Shown in pieces: positions 53,317 to 61,963 of a DNA stretch of 64,000 bases. The notes beneath the pieces are model-generated. The model worked only from the letters and a program-made list of their open reading frames with translations. It did not search any database and had not been told where the DNA came from. Source of the DNA: Rossellomorea aquimaris (GTDB lineage: Bacteria > Bacillota > Bacilli > Bacillales > Bacillaceae_B); assembly GCF_020171925.1 (NCBI RefSeq), contig NZ_JAIVAR010000002.1, forward strand, positions 682,001 through 746,000, given 5' to 3'. Every line of letters starts with the position of its first letter. Within the stretch, counting starts at the first letter, position 1. The translations under genes and the position numbers were made by a program.

Positions 53317-54384
53317 TCATCCATTATGATACTTATACATCCATAAAACACCTGATTTAAGAAGGCGGGCAACGCGTCCTGTGATGGAACGTTCGTTCAC
53401 CAATCCGAATCCGTGCTTTTTACCGAGAGAGCCAAGGATGCCCTTCAGCTTGATCTTTGGAAGTTCTTCAGGAAGAGGCTCGTTATTCCAACGCTTCAAC
53501 AGGATCTGTACAATCTGTTCAGCCTGTCCTTCTGCCAATTGTGCACTTGGGGCTTGAGGAAGGCTTGCGCAATCCCCGACGACATAGACATGTTCATTAT
53601 CCGGAAGGTTATGATATTTAGAGATCACAACACGTCCGCTTGAGTCTTTTTCAACTTCCATTTCACGGACCACGCGGGTAGGCTGGATACCGGCTGTCCA
53701 AACAATGGCGTCACAGAAAATTTGTTCTTCATGGTTGTGGAGTGTGTTAGGCTCGACCTTGGTGATATTGGAATTATTGACGATCTCTACATTATTTTCC
53801 TCGAACCAGCCGTGGACATAGGAGCTTAAGCGTTCAGGGAATGCATTAAGGATACGGGTTCCACGGTCGAACAGCTTGATTTTCAAATCTGAGCGGCTTT
53901 CACGAAGCTCACTGGCAAGTTCGATTCCACTGAGTCCTGCCCCGACGATCCCAACGATGGAACCAGCCGGTAGGTTGTTCAATGTTTGGTAGGTTCTACG
54001 GGACTTGTCAATGGTTTGGATACTGTATGTGAATTCTTCGGCACCCGGTACATTATGGTATTTATCCTCGCATCCGAGACCGATCACAAGATCATCATAA
54101 GGTACTGCATCCTGGTCTTTTAAATGGACTAGCTTATTTTCCATATCAACCTTAGAGATCTCTCCGTATACATAGGATAAACGATCATGTTCCGGGAATG
54201 ATACGCGTACATGATTGTCGGAGATCGTTCCAGCTGCCAGAGCATAGTATTCTGTTTTTAAGCTATGATATGGATTGCGATCGATTAACGTGATGGACAC
54301 ATCGTCCGGGAGTTGGTTCGGTAATAAGCGAAGTAGGACACGCATATTGCCATATCCCCCGCCAAGCAGCACTAATTGTTTCAT
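53317..54384 (-). CDS. yutJ: NDH-2-like FAD/NAD(P) oxidoreductase YutJ
   Basis: Flavoprotein of 355 residues resembling type II NADH dehydrogenases. The FAD-binding motif is LVLLGGGYGNMRVLLRLL at the N-terminus, the second nucleotide motif is IVGIVGAGLSGIELASEL near residue 145, and VYVVGDCASLPQAPSAQLAEGQAEQI is the flavin ribityl site. The C-terminal amphipathic region KSGVLWMYKYHNG could touch the membrane. It is shorter than Ndh, and its electron acceptor is unknown. It is leftward, divergent from yuzB. A second member of the family, yumB, is encoded at 60 kb. Confidence 0.9.
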   Translation of the reverse strand: MKQLVLLGGGYGNMRVLLRLLPNQLPDDVSITLIDRNPYHSLKTEYYALAAGTISDNHVRVSFPEHDRLSYVYGEISKVDMENKLVHLKDQDAVPYDDLVIGLGCEDKYHNVPGAEEFTYSIQTIDKSRRTYQTLNNLPAGSIVGIVGAGLSGIELASELRESRSDLKIKLFDRGTRILNAFPERLSSYVHGWFEENNVEIVNNSNITKVEPNTLHNHEEQIFCDAIVWTAGIQPTRVVREMEVEKDSSGRVVISKYHNLPDNEHVYVVGDCASLPQAPSAQLAEGQAEQIVQILLKRWNNEPLPEELPKIKLKGILGSLGKKHGFGLVNERSITGRVARLLKSGVLWMYKYHNG

Positions 54385-54634
54385 GATAATTTCCCCTTTT
54401 TGGCTCTCTGCGATTTTGTCGAAAAAAGTGTGACTATAAAAGGTTCTCTACAAGGGTAGAGTCAAAAGGACAACTGTCCTGAAAGTAAGCATTTTCAATA
54501 TGATTCACATTTAGGCCGTTTATGTAATAAATAAACCTATTAACATTAAAAGTATATCGAAATAGATTCGTTTTCACAACAGAAATAAGGGAAAATGTTC
54601 ACAATCTGTTATACAGATATATGAAGCGCATGAA

Positions 54635-54663
54635 TTGACGATTTTCTCAAAAAAAGGTAGCAT
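54635..54663 (+). promoter_or_regulatory. Promoter of yuzB
   Basis: A -35 TTGACG and a -10 TAGCAT are 17 bases apart, 26 bases before the start codon. The rest of the 300-base gap to yutJ holds several short dyads (CTCTAC / GTAGAG near 54446, AGGACAACTGTCCT near 54467) and no gene. Confidence 0.65.
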
Positions 54664-54688
54664 TACTAAGAGTAGTGAGGTGATGGAA

Positions 54689-54925
54689 TTGAAACCTATT
54701 ATCGAATTTTGTATCAGTAATTTAGCGAGTGGTGCGCAAAAAGCGCTTGAAATATTGGAACGAGATCCAAACCTCGATGTTATAGAATACGGCTGTTTGG
54801 GCTATTGCGGGAAGTGCGCTTCATCTTTTTACGCATTGGTGAACGGTGAACCAGTAGAAGGGGATACCCCTGATGAATTGGTGGAGAACATCTATCAGTT
54901 CCTGGAAGAAAATCCTATGTTTTAA
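54689..54925 (+). CDS. yuzB: YuzB family protein (DUF1450)
   Basis: Thioredoxin-fold protein of 78 residues with the family opening [23 protein letters not shown] and a cysteine cluster [11 protein letters not shown] (C-x3-C-x2-C). Its function is unknown. The TTG at 54689 gives MKPIIEFC, matching family N-termini and lying 8 bases after GTGAGG; the ATG at 54683 adds two residues and touches the ribosome site. It is adjacent to and divergent from yutJ as in Bacillus, and ends at a terminator. Confidence 0.88.
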   Translation: MKPIIEFCISNLASGAQKALEILERDPNLDVIEYGCLGYCGKCASSFYALVNGEPVEGDTPDELVENIYQFLEENPMF

Positions 54926-54930
54926 CGACG

Positions 54931-54957
54931 AAAGCTGATGTTACATCAGCTTTTTTA
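54931..54957 (+). terminator. Terminator after yuzB
   Basis: AAGCTGATG pairs with CATCAGCTT over a three-base loop, followed by T residues. Confidence 0.92.
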
Positions 54958-55054
54958 TTTTTGCCTCGGATGATGGTGTGCCTTCTAACGGAAAAAGAAG
55001 GGGATGGAAAAGTTTTGAAGAAATAGTAAGGGAGCAATAGGAAAGGATGAGGAG

Positions 55055-55426
55055 ATGGGGGCATTCATTGGTGTGATGCAGACAAATCTAATGGTGAGGG
55101 ATATTGAAAGGGCAAAGGTGTGGTACCGTGAGATCCTGCAGGCGCATATAGAAGAGGATTATGGAACCACAGTCCTGATCTCATTCGGTGGTTCATCTTC
55201 GGCGCCGATTTGTTTGATTCAAGATGGAGAAGCGGCAGGGGGGCAACAATCGTCTTATCCGGTCCTTCAGATTTCAGAAGAACATAAGGATGCTGTTTAT
55301 GAGGACTTGCGTATAAAAGGCGTGAAGCTGGAAGGAAATCCAGCCCACAGAAGCCATTTCAAGTTCTATGACTGTGATGGAAACAGACTGGAAGCGTACT
55401 GTCCCGGGATCTATGAAGAAAGCTAG
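55055..55426 (+). CDS. VOC family (glyoxalase/bleomycin-resistance type) protein
   Basis: Protein of 123 residues with the paired beta-alpha-beta modules of the vicinal oxygen chelate superfamily. The first module has VMQTNLMVRDIERAKVWYREIL and the second ends with the metal-side HFKFYDCDGNRLEAYCPG, where the D-x-D-G-N-x-x-E pattern is typical. It may be a lyase, a dioxygenase-like enzyme or a binding protein. The ATG is preceded by AAGGATGAGGAG. It lies alone between yuzB and a DUF2225 gene and is not in the B. subtilis block. Confidence 0.85.
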   Translation: MGAFIGVMQTNLMVRDIERAKVWYREILQAHIEEDYGTTVLISFGGSSSAPICLIQDGEAAGGQQSSYPVLQISEEHKDAVYEDLRIKGVKLEGNPAHRSHFKFYDCDGNRLEAYCPGIYEES

Positions 55427-55448
55427 AGTGAATGCTCTGGCTTTCTTT
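55418..55448. terminator. Terminator after the VOC gene
   Basis: GAAAGCTAGAG pairs with CTCTGGCTTTC, overlapping the stop codon region and followed by TTTC. Confidence 0.65.
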
Positions 55449-55465
55449 CATTTCAACCGGTGCCT

Positions 55466-56173
55466 TTAGGCGAGGTGATTCTGCTTTTGGTTCTTGAAAC
55501 CTTCCCTCATGTCGTGCCATAATTCCTTGGCCATCTCCACGATCTTCGGCTCTCCGGATGTTTGCTGCCTTTCGATTACTTTAGAAAGGTACTTGACGGC
55601 GTCTTCGTATTTATCCTGGCGCCGAAGCAAGTCTGCAATCAAGTATAAAAGCTTGGTTTCAGACATGGCCGTTCCCCTGAAATCATCATTGAGGTAGGAT
55701 TCGATATACTCGTGGGTCGCCAAATTGATGAATCTTCTTTCTTGATCTTCCTGCCCCGTTTTCCTGAAAAGCCAGGCTGTACGTAAATAAAGTCCGGCAA
55801 TCGTGATTTTCTTTTCTTTTTTAATGAGCGCGCAATAAGCTGCCAGCTTGTACGTTTTGATTGCATCCTCGACTGAACGGATATGACCATAATCCTGAGG
55901 CTGCCAATGCCGGCTTATTTTCTTTTCCAGGTCAGTTTGTAAGACAGGGACGATATACTTGGTGAATTCATCGGTAAAGGAGAAGCCGCACTGAGGACAG
56001 ACGGACACATTGTAGAGTAAAGGATTGAGTTCATCAGAGCCATAAATCGGACAAAAGTCACGATCATGACCTTTCACTTTGATGAATCGGGAGCGGATTT
56101 TAATAGTGGTATAAGAGTGTTTGCAGGCTAGGCACTGGACTTTCTTATCATAAAAGGGCGAAACCTCAGTCAT
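55466..56173 (-). CDS. DUF2225 family zinc-ribbon protein
   Basis: Soluble protein of 235 residues. The N-terminus carries two CxxC-type zinc pairs, VQCLACKHSY near residue 14 and VSVCPQCGFSF near 58, and the rest is helical with TPR-like repeats, ending in RRQDKYEDAVKYLSKVIERQQ. This layout fits DUF2225, found widely in Bacillus; its role is unknown. The ATG at 56173 follows GAGGTGAGAACG; the GTG three codons upstream is within that site. It is divergent from yutM, with array C between them. Confidence 0.84.
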   Translation of the reverse strand: MTEVSPFYDKKVQCLACKHSYTTIKIRSRFIKVKGHDRDFCPIYGSDELNPLLYNVSVCPQCGFSFTDEFTKYIVPVLQTDLEKKISRHWQPQDYGHIRSVEDAIKTYKLAAYCALIKKEKKITIAGLYLRTAWLFRKTGQEDQERRFINLATHEYIESYLNDDFRGTAMSETKLLYLIADLLRRQDKYEDAVKYLSKVIERQQTSGEPKIVEMAKELWHDMREGFKNQKQNHLA

Positions 56174-56318
56174 CGTTCTCACCTCGATTAAGGACTTTTT
56201 CCTTATTATACCTTGAAAGGGGAAGATAGGACTAGTGTTTTTTGGTGTTGGTCTGAGTTTTTATAGGTCTTTTGTCTTTGTTTGGTTAGTGGCGATCAGG
56301 TGACATGGGTGTGGGTAT

Positions 56319-56443
56319 CGGTTGAGCCAGGCTCAAATGGTGGGAATCGAGCCAGGCTCAAATGGAGTGAATTGGGCCTGGCTCAAAACACCCGAATCGA
56401 GCCAGGCTCAAATAACCTGAATTGAGCCAGGCTCGATTTACAC
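56319..56443. repeat. 25-nt periodic array C, palindromic core GAGCCAGGCTC
   Basis: Five copies of the odd palindrome GAGCCAGGCTC (the third is GGGCCTGGCTC, with T at the centre) begin at 56324, 56349, 56374, 56399 and 56424, exactly 25 bases apart. The flanking bases are often TTGAGCC...GGCTCAAA. It lies between the diverging DUF2225 and yutM genes. Confidence 0.93.
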
Positions 56444-56547
56444 ACAACAATAAAATCAGTTCCTGTCACATAGTTTGCTTCGGTTGAGTAGTAAAATAGA
56501 AAGGAGTATACTATAGAGTAAGATTGGAATAGTTGGGGGTGTAGTAT

Positions 56548-56910
56548 ATGAGTGAAGTTGTCAATTTAACAGAAGCTGCTGCCCTTCAGATTAAAGATAT
56601 GATGAAGGAACATGATGAAACAGATGCGATGCTGCGTGTATCGGTCAAAGGTGGAGGCTGCAGCGGTCTTTCATATGGGATGGGCTTTGAGCACGAAATC
56701 CAGGAAGGCGATGAAGTCCTTGAACAATTTGGACTGAAGCTCGTGGTTTCCAAGGAGGACGCACCCATTCTGAATGGGACGAACATCGATTATAAGCAGT
56801 CCATGATGGGCGGAGGCTTTACGATCGATAATCCGAATGCCATTGCTTCGTGCGGGTGCGGATCATCGTTCGTGACAGCGACGAATAAAGGGACGCCTGA
56901 GAACTGCTAG
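56548..56910 (+). CDS. yutM: HesB/IscA-type Fe-S carrier YutM (SufA/ErpA-like)
   Basis: A-type iron-sulfur carrier of 120 residues. The three cluster ligands are C38 in KGGGCSGLSY and C102 and C104 in ASCGCGSSF, the canonical C-x60-70-C-x-C set. It transfers clusters made by SufBCD to target proteins. The ATG follows TTGGGGGTGTAGT-type sequence. It forms a set with sufCDSUB and yutI in this window. Its promoter region contains array C, which makes that array a possible regulatory site. A strong terminator follows. Confidence 0.93.
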   Translation: MSEVVNLTEAAALQIKDMMKEHDETDAMLRVSVKGGGCSGLSYGMGFEHEIQEGDEVLEQFGLKLVVSKEDAPILNGTNIDYKQSMMGGGFTIDNPNAIASCGCGSSFVTATNKGTPENC

Positions 56911-56920
56911 AAGATAAATG

Positions 56921-56964
56921 AAGAAGGACCAGCCGCACTAGAAAGCGGGCTGGTCCTTCTTTTT
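56921..56964. terminator. Bidirectional terminator between yutM and the YhfK-like gene
   Basis: AAGAAGGACCAGCC pairs exactly with GGCTGGTCCTTCTT. Both converging genes can use it. Confidence 0.93.
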
Positions 56965-56970
56965 ATTGAA

Positions 56971-57612
56971 TTAGATCCCTTTAAGAGCCTCATCAATCGA
57001 ATCCTCGCCGCTTAAGATTTCGAATACCTTATGGTTGGTTTCCGTTGTGGTCAGTGATTCCACCAGTACCTTGGCCACATCTTCGCGAGGGATATCTCCA
57101 CTTTTGTCCTCAATGGAAGGTTGGGCGATGATCTGCCCTTTCGCATCGTCAAAAGTCAGGGCACCCGGACGGACAATCGTATAGTTGAGTCCGCTCTCCT
57201 GAAGATGCTTATCGGCTTCATTCTTTGCCTTAAGGTAAACCTCCATTCCTTCAGGGGCGTTTTCCGGCTGGTCTGCCCCCATGGAGCTGAGCATGATGAA
57301 GCGTTCGATGCCCTTCTCCTTTGCATAATCAACGGCCTTCTTTGCGCCTTCTTGATCGATTGCGATCGTTTTATCCTCTCCTGTTTTACTTCCGCTTCCC
57401 GCTGCAAATATGACAGCATTGACATTTTCAAGCGCATAGGAGAAATCCTGTTCAAGATCCGCAACGACCGGCCTTGCGCCGAGTTCTTCCATGTCCTTCG
57501 TTTGTTCCGATTTGCGGATCATCGCCTTGGCGAAGTGCTGACTGCTGTTTTTCAATTCTTTTAAGACTAGTCGTCCTGTATGTCCGTTTGCTCCGATAAC
57601 AAGTACATTCAT
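56971..57612 (-). CDS. Atypical SDR, NAD(P)H-binding protein (YhfK-like)
   Basis: Rossmann-fold protein of 213 residues of the atypical-5/NmrA-like SDR group. The N-terminal NVLVIGANGHTGRLVLKEL binds NAD(P), AVIFAAGSGSKTGEDKT follows the fourth strand, RFIMLSSMGAD carries the serine and LNYTIVRPGALT closes the domain. The classical YxxxK is not in its usual place, so it may be a binding or sensing protein. The ATG is at 57612. It is leftward and convergent with yutM. It is most similar by eye to YhfK-type proteins. Confidence 0.85.
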   Translation of the reverse strand: MNVLVIGANGHTGRLVLKELKNSSQHFAKAMIRKSEQTKDMEELGARPVVADLEQDFSYALENVNAVIFAAGSGSKTGEDKTIAIDQEGAKKAVDYAKEKGIERFIMLSSMGADQPENAPEGMEVYLKAKNEADKHLQESGLNYTIVRPGALTFDDAKGQIIAQPSIEDKSGDIPREDVAKVLVESLTTTETNHKVFEILSGEDSIDEALKGI

Positions 57613-57762
57613 CGTTCATTCATCATCCTTTAACAGATTTTTTGTCTATAGTATTGGTCTACCCATTCTTCTTTAAAATAAACAAATCACGATCCGTTGC
57701 CTGGATGATTATGTGTAAAAGTGAAGGTTGTTTCGAGGGTATGTCCTTGTCATTAAGAACGG

Positions 57763-57966
57763 CTAAAGCATCTCCTTAGTGGTATTCTTTCGATGATTTG
57801 AGTCGATGACCAGTTCTCCGACACCCATTGCCAGTAAGCCATTCAGAAAACCGAAAAAGGAATAAAGTAGTTCATTCCCGGTAGAGCCGAGTGTCATGAT
57901 GAATGTAATGATGCTGAAGGCAACAGCAATTAATCCAGTGATGTAGAGTGTACGACCGATCAGCAT
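57763..57966 (-). CDS. Small membrane protein following paiB
   Basis: Hypothetical protein of about 67 residues with two transmembrane helices (LYITGLIAVAFSIITFIM and a second from LLYSFFGFLNGLLAMGVGEL) and a basic tail. The ATG at 57966 has GGAAGTGAG nine bases before it; a GTG at 57975 that overlaps the paiB stop is an alternative. It directly follows paiB in the same direction and is likely cotranscribed. No family was recognised. Confidence 0.7.
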   Translation of the reverse strand: MLIGRTLYITGLIAVAFSIITFIMTLGSTGNELLYSFFGFLNGLLAMGVGELVIDSNHRKNTTKEML

Positions 57967-57967
57967 G

Positions 57968-58597
57968 TTACTCACTTCCTTCTGTTCTTTTTATGATGTT
58001 TTCTTTCATCATGGACGCAATACTGAGGCTGTTCTCATCCTGAGATTTTTCAAGCTGTTCAATGACCCTTGATTGTCTCTCGATCGAATGATTCTGACTC
58101 AGCTTCGCCTTCGCTTCAATCGATGTGATGGTGATTTCAAACGGGACAATCCCTTTTTGAAGACCTGAGCGGATTCGATCACTGACCTTATCTAACGAAT
58201 AAGGGCTATCAGGTTTTTCGTATTTCTTCACTAGGGAAGAAAGAACATCGGTTATGTCCGCATCATCCGTTAGTGGCATGATCTTTCCATACACGTGCAC
58301 AGAGACATAGTTCCAGGTAGGGACCGTTTGATCCGATTCGTACCAGCTGGGGGAAATATACGCATGCGCTCCCCCGAATACGACCAGGATTTCCTGATCG
58401 AAGGCCTCGTGCCATTGAGGATTCGCTTTTGCAAAATGACCCCTTAAGGATGTACGATCCACGCTCAACTCAAGGGGAAGATGCGTTGCCCAGGGCCTTC
58501 CGTCCAGTTGTGAGATGAGTGTTGCAAAACTGTTTTCTTCTATTATCTTAAAGATGGTTTCTCTGTCGGTTAAAGTGAACTCTTTCGGTATATACAT
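57968..58597 (-). CDS. paiB: FMN-binding PaiB family protein
   Basis: Protein of 209 residues of the PaiB group, with a split-barrel FMN-binding fold. Recognised segments are MYIPKEFTLTDRETIFKIIEENSFATLIS at the start and VVFGGAHAYISPSWYESDQTVPTWNYVSVHVYG in the middle. B. subtilis PaiB works with PaiA to repress sporulation and protease genes; no PaiA acetyltransferase gene is adjacent here. The ATG at 58597 lies six bases from GGAGG; a longer frame upstream is unsupported. It is leftward, with a membrane protein gene after it. Confidence 0.9.
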   Translation of the reverse strand: MYIPKEFTLTDRETIFKIIEENSFATLISQLDGRPWATHLPLELSVDRTSLRGHFAKANPQWHEAFDQEILVVFGGAHAYISPSWYESDQTVPTWNYVSVHVYGKIMPLTDDADITDVLSSLVKKYEKPDSPYSLDKVSDRIRSGLQKGIVPFEITITSIEAKAKLSQNHSIERQSRVIEQLEKSQDENSLSIASMMKENIIKRTEGSE

Positions 58598-58658
58598 CAT
58601 GATCCTCCAGTCTGTCGGCCAGGATTTGGGAATGGAATGCGTCTTTAACTTCAAAAAA

Positions 58659-58690
58659 AGAGATTCAGGAAACCCGCCTGAATCTCTTTG
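58659..58690 (-). terminator. Terminator of yumC
   Basis: On the minus strand AGAGATTCAGG pairs with CCTGAATCTCT and runs into seven T residues. Confidence 0.92.
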
Positions 58691-58693
58691 AAT

Positions 58694-59692
58694 TCAATCT
58701 GTAAACATCGACGTACTGTGCATCGGCTGGACCCTAGCTTTCGGATCCATGTAGGCTTTCGCGTTGTTGACAGCAGTCGGTGCTTCGCCGAAACCGCTCG
58801 CAATCAACTTGACTTTGCCATCATAGGTGGAGATGTCACCGGCAGCATAGATGCCCTCAATATTCGTTTCCATCCTTGAGTTGACTACGATTGAGTTTTT
58901 CTCAATCTCGAGCCCCCAATCTTTGATGGGGCCAAGTGATGAAACAAAGCCGAAATTGACGATGAGTTCATCGATGTCGAGGATTTCTTTTTCGTCACCG
59001 CGTACTTCTTCCAAAACAAGCTGGTGGACCTTTTCGTCATCTCCAACAATTTCTGCAGGCACGTACGGTGTTTTAATCTCGACGGTTGAATTGTTCAAGG
59101 TTTCCACACTGTGTTCATGTGCCCTGAATTTGTCCCTTCGATGAATCAGGTATACCTTCTCTGCAATCGGCTCGAGCATCAAAGCCCAGTCGACCGCTGA
59201 ATCCCCTCCGCCGCAGATGGCGACTTTCTTGCCTTTGAATGTCTCCATATTGTCTACAAAGTAGTGTAGATTTTTCCCTTCGTACTGACCTGCATTCTCA
59301 AGCTCAAGTCTACGAGGCTGGAATGCACCGTTGCCGGCAGTGATGATGATGGTTTTTGAATAATGGATCTCTTTATCGGTCGACAGCTTGAAGCAGCCAT
59401 CACCTTGTTTTTCCACGCTTTCCACTGCCTGTTCGAGGCAGATGGTCGTTTCGAACTTGGACATTTGCTCCTTTAGGTTATTCACAAGGTCCTGTGCTTT
59501 TACCTTAGGGAATCCAGCCACATCATATATGTATTTCTCAGGGTAGAGGGTCGATAATTGCCCGCCCAATTGTGGTAAACTTTCGATGATCTTCACTGAA
59601 GCTTTTCTCATTCCACCATAGAATGCGGTGAATAACCCAGTCGGGCCGCCCCCTATGATCGTGATATCATAAACCTTTTGATCTTCCTTCAA
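58694..59692 (-). CDS. yumC: Ferredoxin/flavodoxin-NADP+ reductase YumC
   Basis: Thioredoxin-reductase-like ferredoxin-NADP+ reductase of 332 residues; it moves electrons from NADPH to ferredoxin or flavodoxin. The FAD motif is [19 protein letters not shown] near residue 10, the NADPH motif is [17 protein letters not shown] near 165, and the usual redox CxxC of thioredoxin reductases is absent, as expected. The C-terminal PMHSTSMF stacks on the flavin. The TTG start at 59692 follows GGGAGGGAT and gives [16 protein letters not shown]. It is divergent from yumB. Confidence 0.95.
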   Translation of the reverse strand: MKEDQKVYDITIIGGGPTGLFTAFYGGMRKASVKIIESLPQLGGQLSTLYPEKYIYDVAGFPKVKAQDLVNNLKEQMSKFETTICLEQAVESVEKQGDGCFKLSTDKEIHYSKTIIITAGNGAFQPRRLELENAGQYEGKNLHYFVDNMETFKGKKVAICGGGDSAVDWALMLEPIAEKVYLIHRRDKFRAHEHSVETLNNSTVEIKTPYVPAEIVGDDEKVHQLVLEEVRGDEKEILDIDELIVNFGFVSSLGPIKDWGLEIEKNSIVVNSRMETNIEGIYAAGDISTYDGKVKLIASGFGEAPTAVNNAKAYMDPKARVQPMHSTSMFTD

Positions 59693-59926
59693 GTAGATCC
59701 CTCCCAGAATAAGATACATCTCTTTAATTTATTCTATCATAGGGGTTTCAATCCTTCATAAATTTAAGATTGTTTGTTGGAATGTTCAGTTTTTAATCAA
59801 GGGGTGAGATCCCCGAAAAGAGTACCATTGTCGCAATTTTCCCAAGAATGATTATTTATCCTATATATCTTGAAATGACAGGGTAAAAAGAATAATATGT
59901 AATGTAGGCATATTGTTAAGATTTTA

Positions 59927-59967
59927 TGACAAATTTCGATGTATGGATTAGTACGTGAAATTTGTCA
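59927..59967. promoter_or_regulatory. Rex-like operator dyad between yumC and yumB
   Basis: TGACAAATTTC at 59927 and its exact inverse GAAATTTGTCA at 59957 are separated by 19 bases. The right half extends to GTGAAATTTGTCACA, which resembles a Rex (redox-sensing repressor) site of the form TTGTGA-N6-TCACAA. It lies in the 475-base divergent region, which holds no gene. Confidence 0.5.
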
Positions 59968-60168
59968 CATACTTATTTAGTTGTTCTTATTTTATCTTAT
60001 ACAGCACACACTTTTCAGCAGAAAAGGAAATCCCGTTCCATTTGTTTTTGTTTCCTCGAAAAGGGGAATGAGATAGTAGCAGCAGATTGACGGGATAAAA
60101 AAGACCGATGTGGAGGACTCTAAGAGTATCCTACGCAAATTCAATCAAAAAAGGTGGATGTGATTCAG

Positions 60169-61386
60169 TTGAGAAAGCCAAGAATCGTTGTTTTAGGTGC
60201 AGGTTATGGCGGGCTTATGACAGTAACCCGTCTTCAAAAGCAATTAGGTACGAATGAAGCGGAAGTCATCCTTATTAATAAGAATGATTACCACTATGAA
60301 ACAACATGGTTGCATGAAGCGTCTGCAGGGACCCTTCATCATGACCGTGTACGCTATGACGTCAAGGACGTTGTCAATACAAGCAAAGTGAACTTCTTAC
60401 AAGCAACTGTCGATGACATCAAAGTTGAAGAAAAGAAAGTCATCACAAGCGAAGGCGAAGTGGACTTCGATTATCTAGTCGTTGCACTCGGTGCCGAGGC
60501 AGAGACTTTCGGCATCCAAGGCTTGCATGAGCATGCGTTCATGATCTCGAACGTGAACTCTGCCCGTCAGATCCGTGAACATATCGAACTTCAATTTGCA
60601 ACATACAAGAACGAGGAAGAGGCAAAAGACGAGCGCCTTACAATCGTAGTGGGTGGAGCAGGCTTCACTGGTATCGAATTCCTTGGTGAGCTCGGTAACC
60701 GTGTTCCTGAACTTTGCAAAGAATACGATATCGACCGTTCAAAAGTCCGCATCGTATGTGTGGAAGCAGCTCCGATGATCCTTCCTGGATTCGACCCTGA
60801 GCTAGTGAAATATGCACGTGCCGCTCTTGAGAAAAAAGGAGTGGAATTCCACATCGGAACGCCGCTTAAAGAAGCAAAAGCAGACAGCGTCTTGATTGCA
60901 AAAGGCGAAGATGAAGTGGAAGAAATCAAAGCTGGTACAATCGTCTGGGCAGCTGGTGTCCGCGGTAACAGCATCATCGAAAAAGCAGGCATCGAGAACA
61001 TGCGTGCACGCGTCAAGATCAACAGGGATCTTCGCGCACCAGGTCACGAAAACATCTTCATCATCGGTGACTGTTCATTGATGATCAACGAAGAAACAGA
61101 ACGTCCATATCCACCAACTGCACAAATCGCGATGCAGCAAGGTGAAGTATGTGCTCGCAACATCGCAGCACTTCTACACGGAAAAGACGAACTGGAAGAA
61201 TTCACTCCGGATATCAAAGGTACGGTATGTTCCCTTGGTGAAGACGATGCCATCGGTGTCGTATACGGAAAGAAAATCACAGGTACGAAGGCATCCTTCA
61301 TGAAGAAGGTAGTAGACAACCGTGCACTATACATGGTTGGCGGACCTTCACTTGTATTCAAAAAAGGTAAATTCAAGTTCTTTTAA
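60169..61386 (+). CDS. yumB: Type II NADH dehydrogenase-like protein YumB
   Basis: Flavoprotein of 405 residues of the NDH-2 family, which passes electrons from NADH to quinone at the inner face of the membrane. The FAD motif is [19 protein letters not shown] at the N-terminus, the NADH motif is [18 protein letters not shown] near residue 160, and [29 protein letters not shown] is the flavin and quinone-site signature. The TTG start at 60169 matches family N-termini ([10 protein letters not shown]); a GTG five codons earlier lies in the ribosome site. It is divergent from yumC, with a Rex-like dyad between. Confidence 0.92.
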   Translation: MRKPRIVVLGAGYGGLMTVTRLQKQLGTNEAEVILINKNDYHYETTWLHEASAGTLHHDRVRYDVKDVVNTSKVNFLQATVDDIKVEEKKVITSEGEVDFDYLVVALGAEAETFGIQGLHEHAFMISNVNSARQIREHIELQFATYKNEEEAKDERLTIVVGGAGFTGIEFLGELGNRVPELCKEYDIDRSKVRIVCVEAAPMILPGFDPELVKYARAALEKKGVEFHIGTPLKEAKADSVLIAKGEDEVEEIKAGTIVWAAGVRGNSIIEKAGIENMRARVKINRDLRAPGHENIFIIGDCSLMINEETERPYPPTAQIAMQQGEVCARNIAALLHGKDELEEFTPDIKGTVCSLGEDDAIGVVYGKKITGTKASFMKKVVDNRALYMVGGPSLVFKKGKFKFF

Positions 61387-61397
61387 TTGATTGTTTT

Positions 61398-61431
61398 AAA
61401 GCAGAGTGGGGGTTCCCGCTCTGCTTTTTTT
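61398..61431 (+). terminator. Terminator after yumB
   Basis: AAAGCAGAGTGGG pairs with CCCGCTCTGCTTT, followed by seven T residues. Confidence 0.9.
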
Positions 61432-61433
61432 GA

Positions 61434-61566
61434 TTTGGAGTGGTGGTTGTTTGGGTTGGCTGGTGCGAGGGGTGGGTTTTGGGTTTGTGATGTGTGATGG
61501 GCACGTCGGGTTTGTAGTGTTTGTTGTGTGTTGTGTATTGTGTGTGTTAGGTTTGTCGAATTTTGT
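61434..61566. other. G/T-rich strand-asymmetric stretch left of array D
   Basis: About 130 bases are almost devoid of C and rich in G and T (for example GGTGGTTGTTTGGGTTGG). The sequence on the other side of array D is the opposite, rich in A and C. No gene or known signal is visible. Confidence 0.75.
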
Positions 61567-61570
61567 AGAA

Positions 61571-61805
61571 TGGCAGATAAATCGAAATTTTGGAAGATAA
61601 AATAAAATAATGGCAGATAAATCGAAATTTTGGAAGATAAAATAAAAAAACGGCAGATAAATCGTAATTACGGCAGATAAAACCAAAAAAGCGGCTAACA
61701 AAACCAAAATAACGCCAGACAAATCAAAATAACGCCAGACAAATCAAAATAACGCCAGACAAATCAAAATAACGCCAGACAAATCAAAAAAACAACAGAT
61801 GACCC
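61571..61805. repeat. 20-nt periodic array D, core CGGCAGATAAATC
   Basis: Twelve units begin at 61571 and step by 20 bases, except two 21-base steps at 61671 and 61692. Early units read TGGCAGATAAATCG or TGGAAGATAAAA, the middle ones CGGCAGATAAAACC, and the last ones CGCCAGACAAATCAAAATAA, with four nearly identical copies from 61713. A leftward open frame through the array has no ribosome site and is not taken as a gene. Confidence 0.93.
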
Positions 61806-61963
61806 ATCACCGCCCTCAACCTCCTACAACCTCCCCGCTCAGAAACCCCCAATTCTCCAATCCATAGACCATCCTTCCTAAAATTTCACTCATGACTTTT
61901 CTATCTTTGGTTCGTGTAGTACCTTAAAAGAAAGAAAACGTTACAAGTAGAGGTGGAGCAGAT

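Noticed and set aside
61396-61722. Leftward 108-codon open frame through array D and the G/T-rich stretch
   Set aside because: It has no ribosome site, its composition follows the repeats, and a 20-base period shifts the reading frame in every unit.
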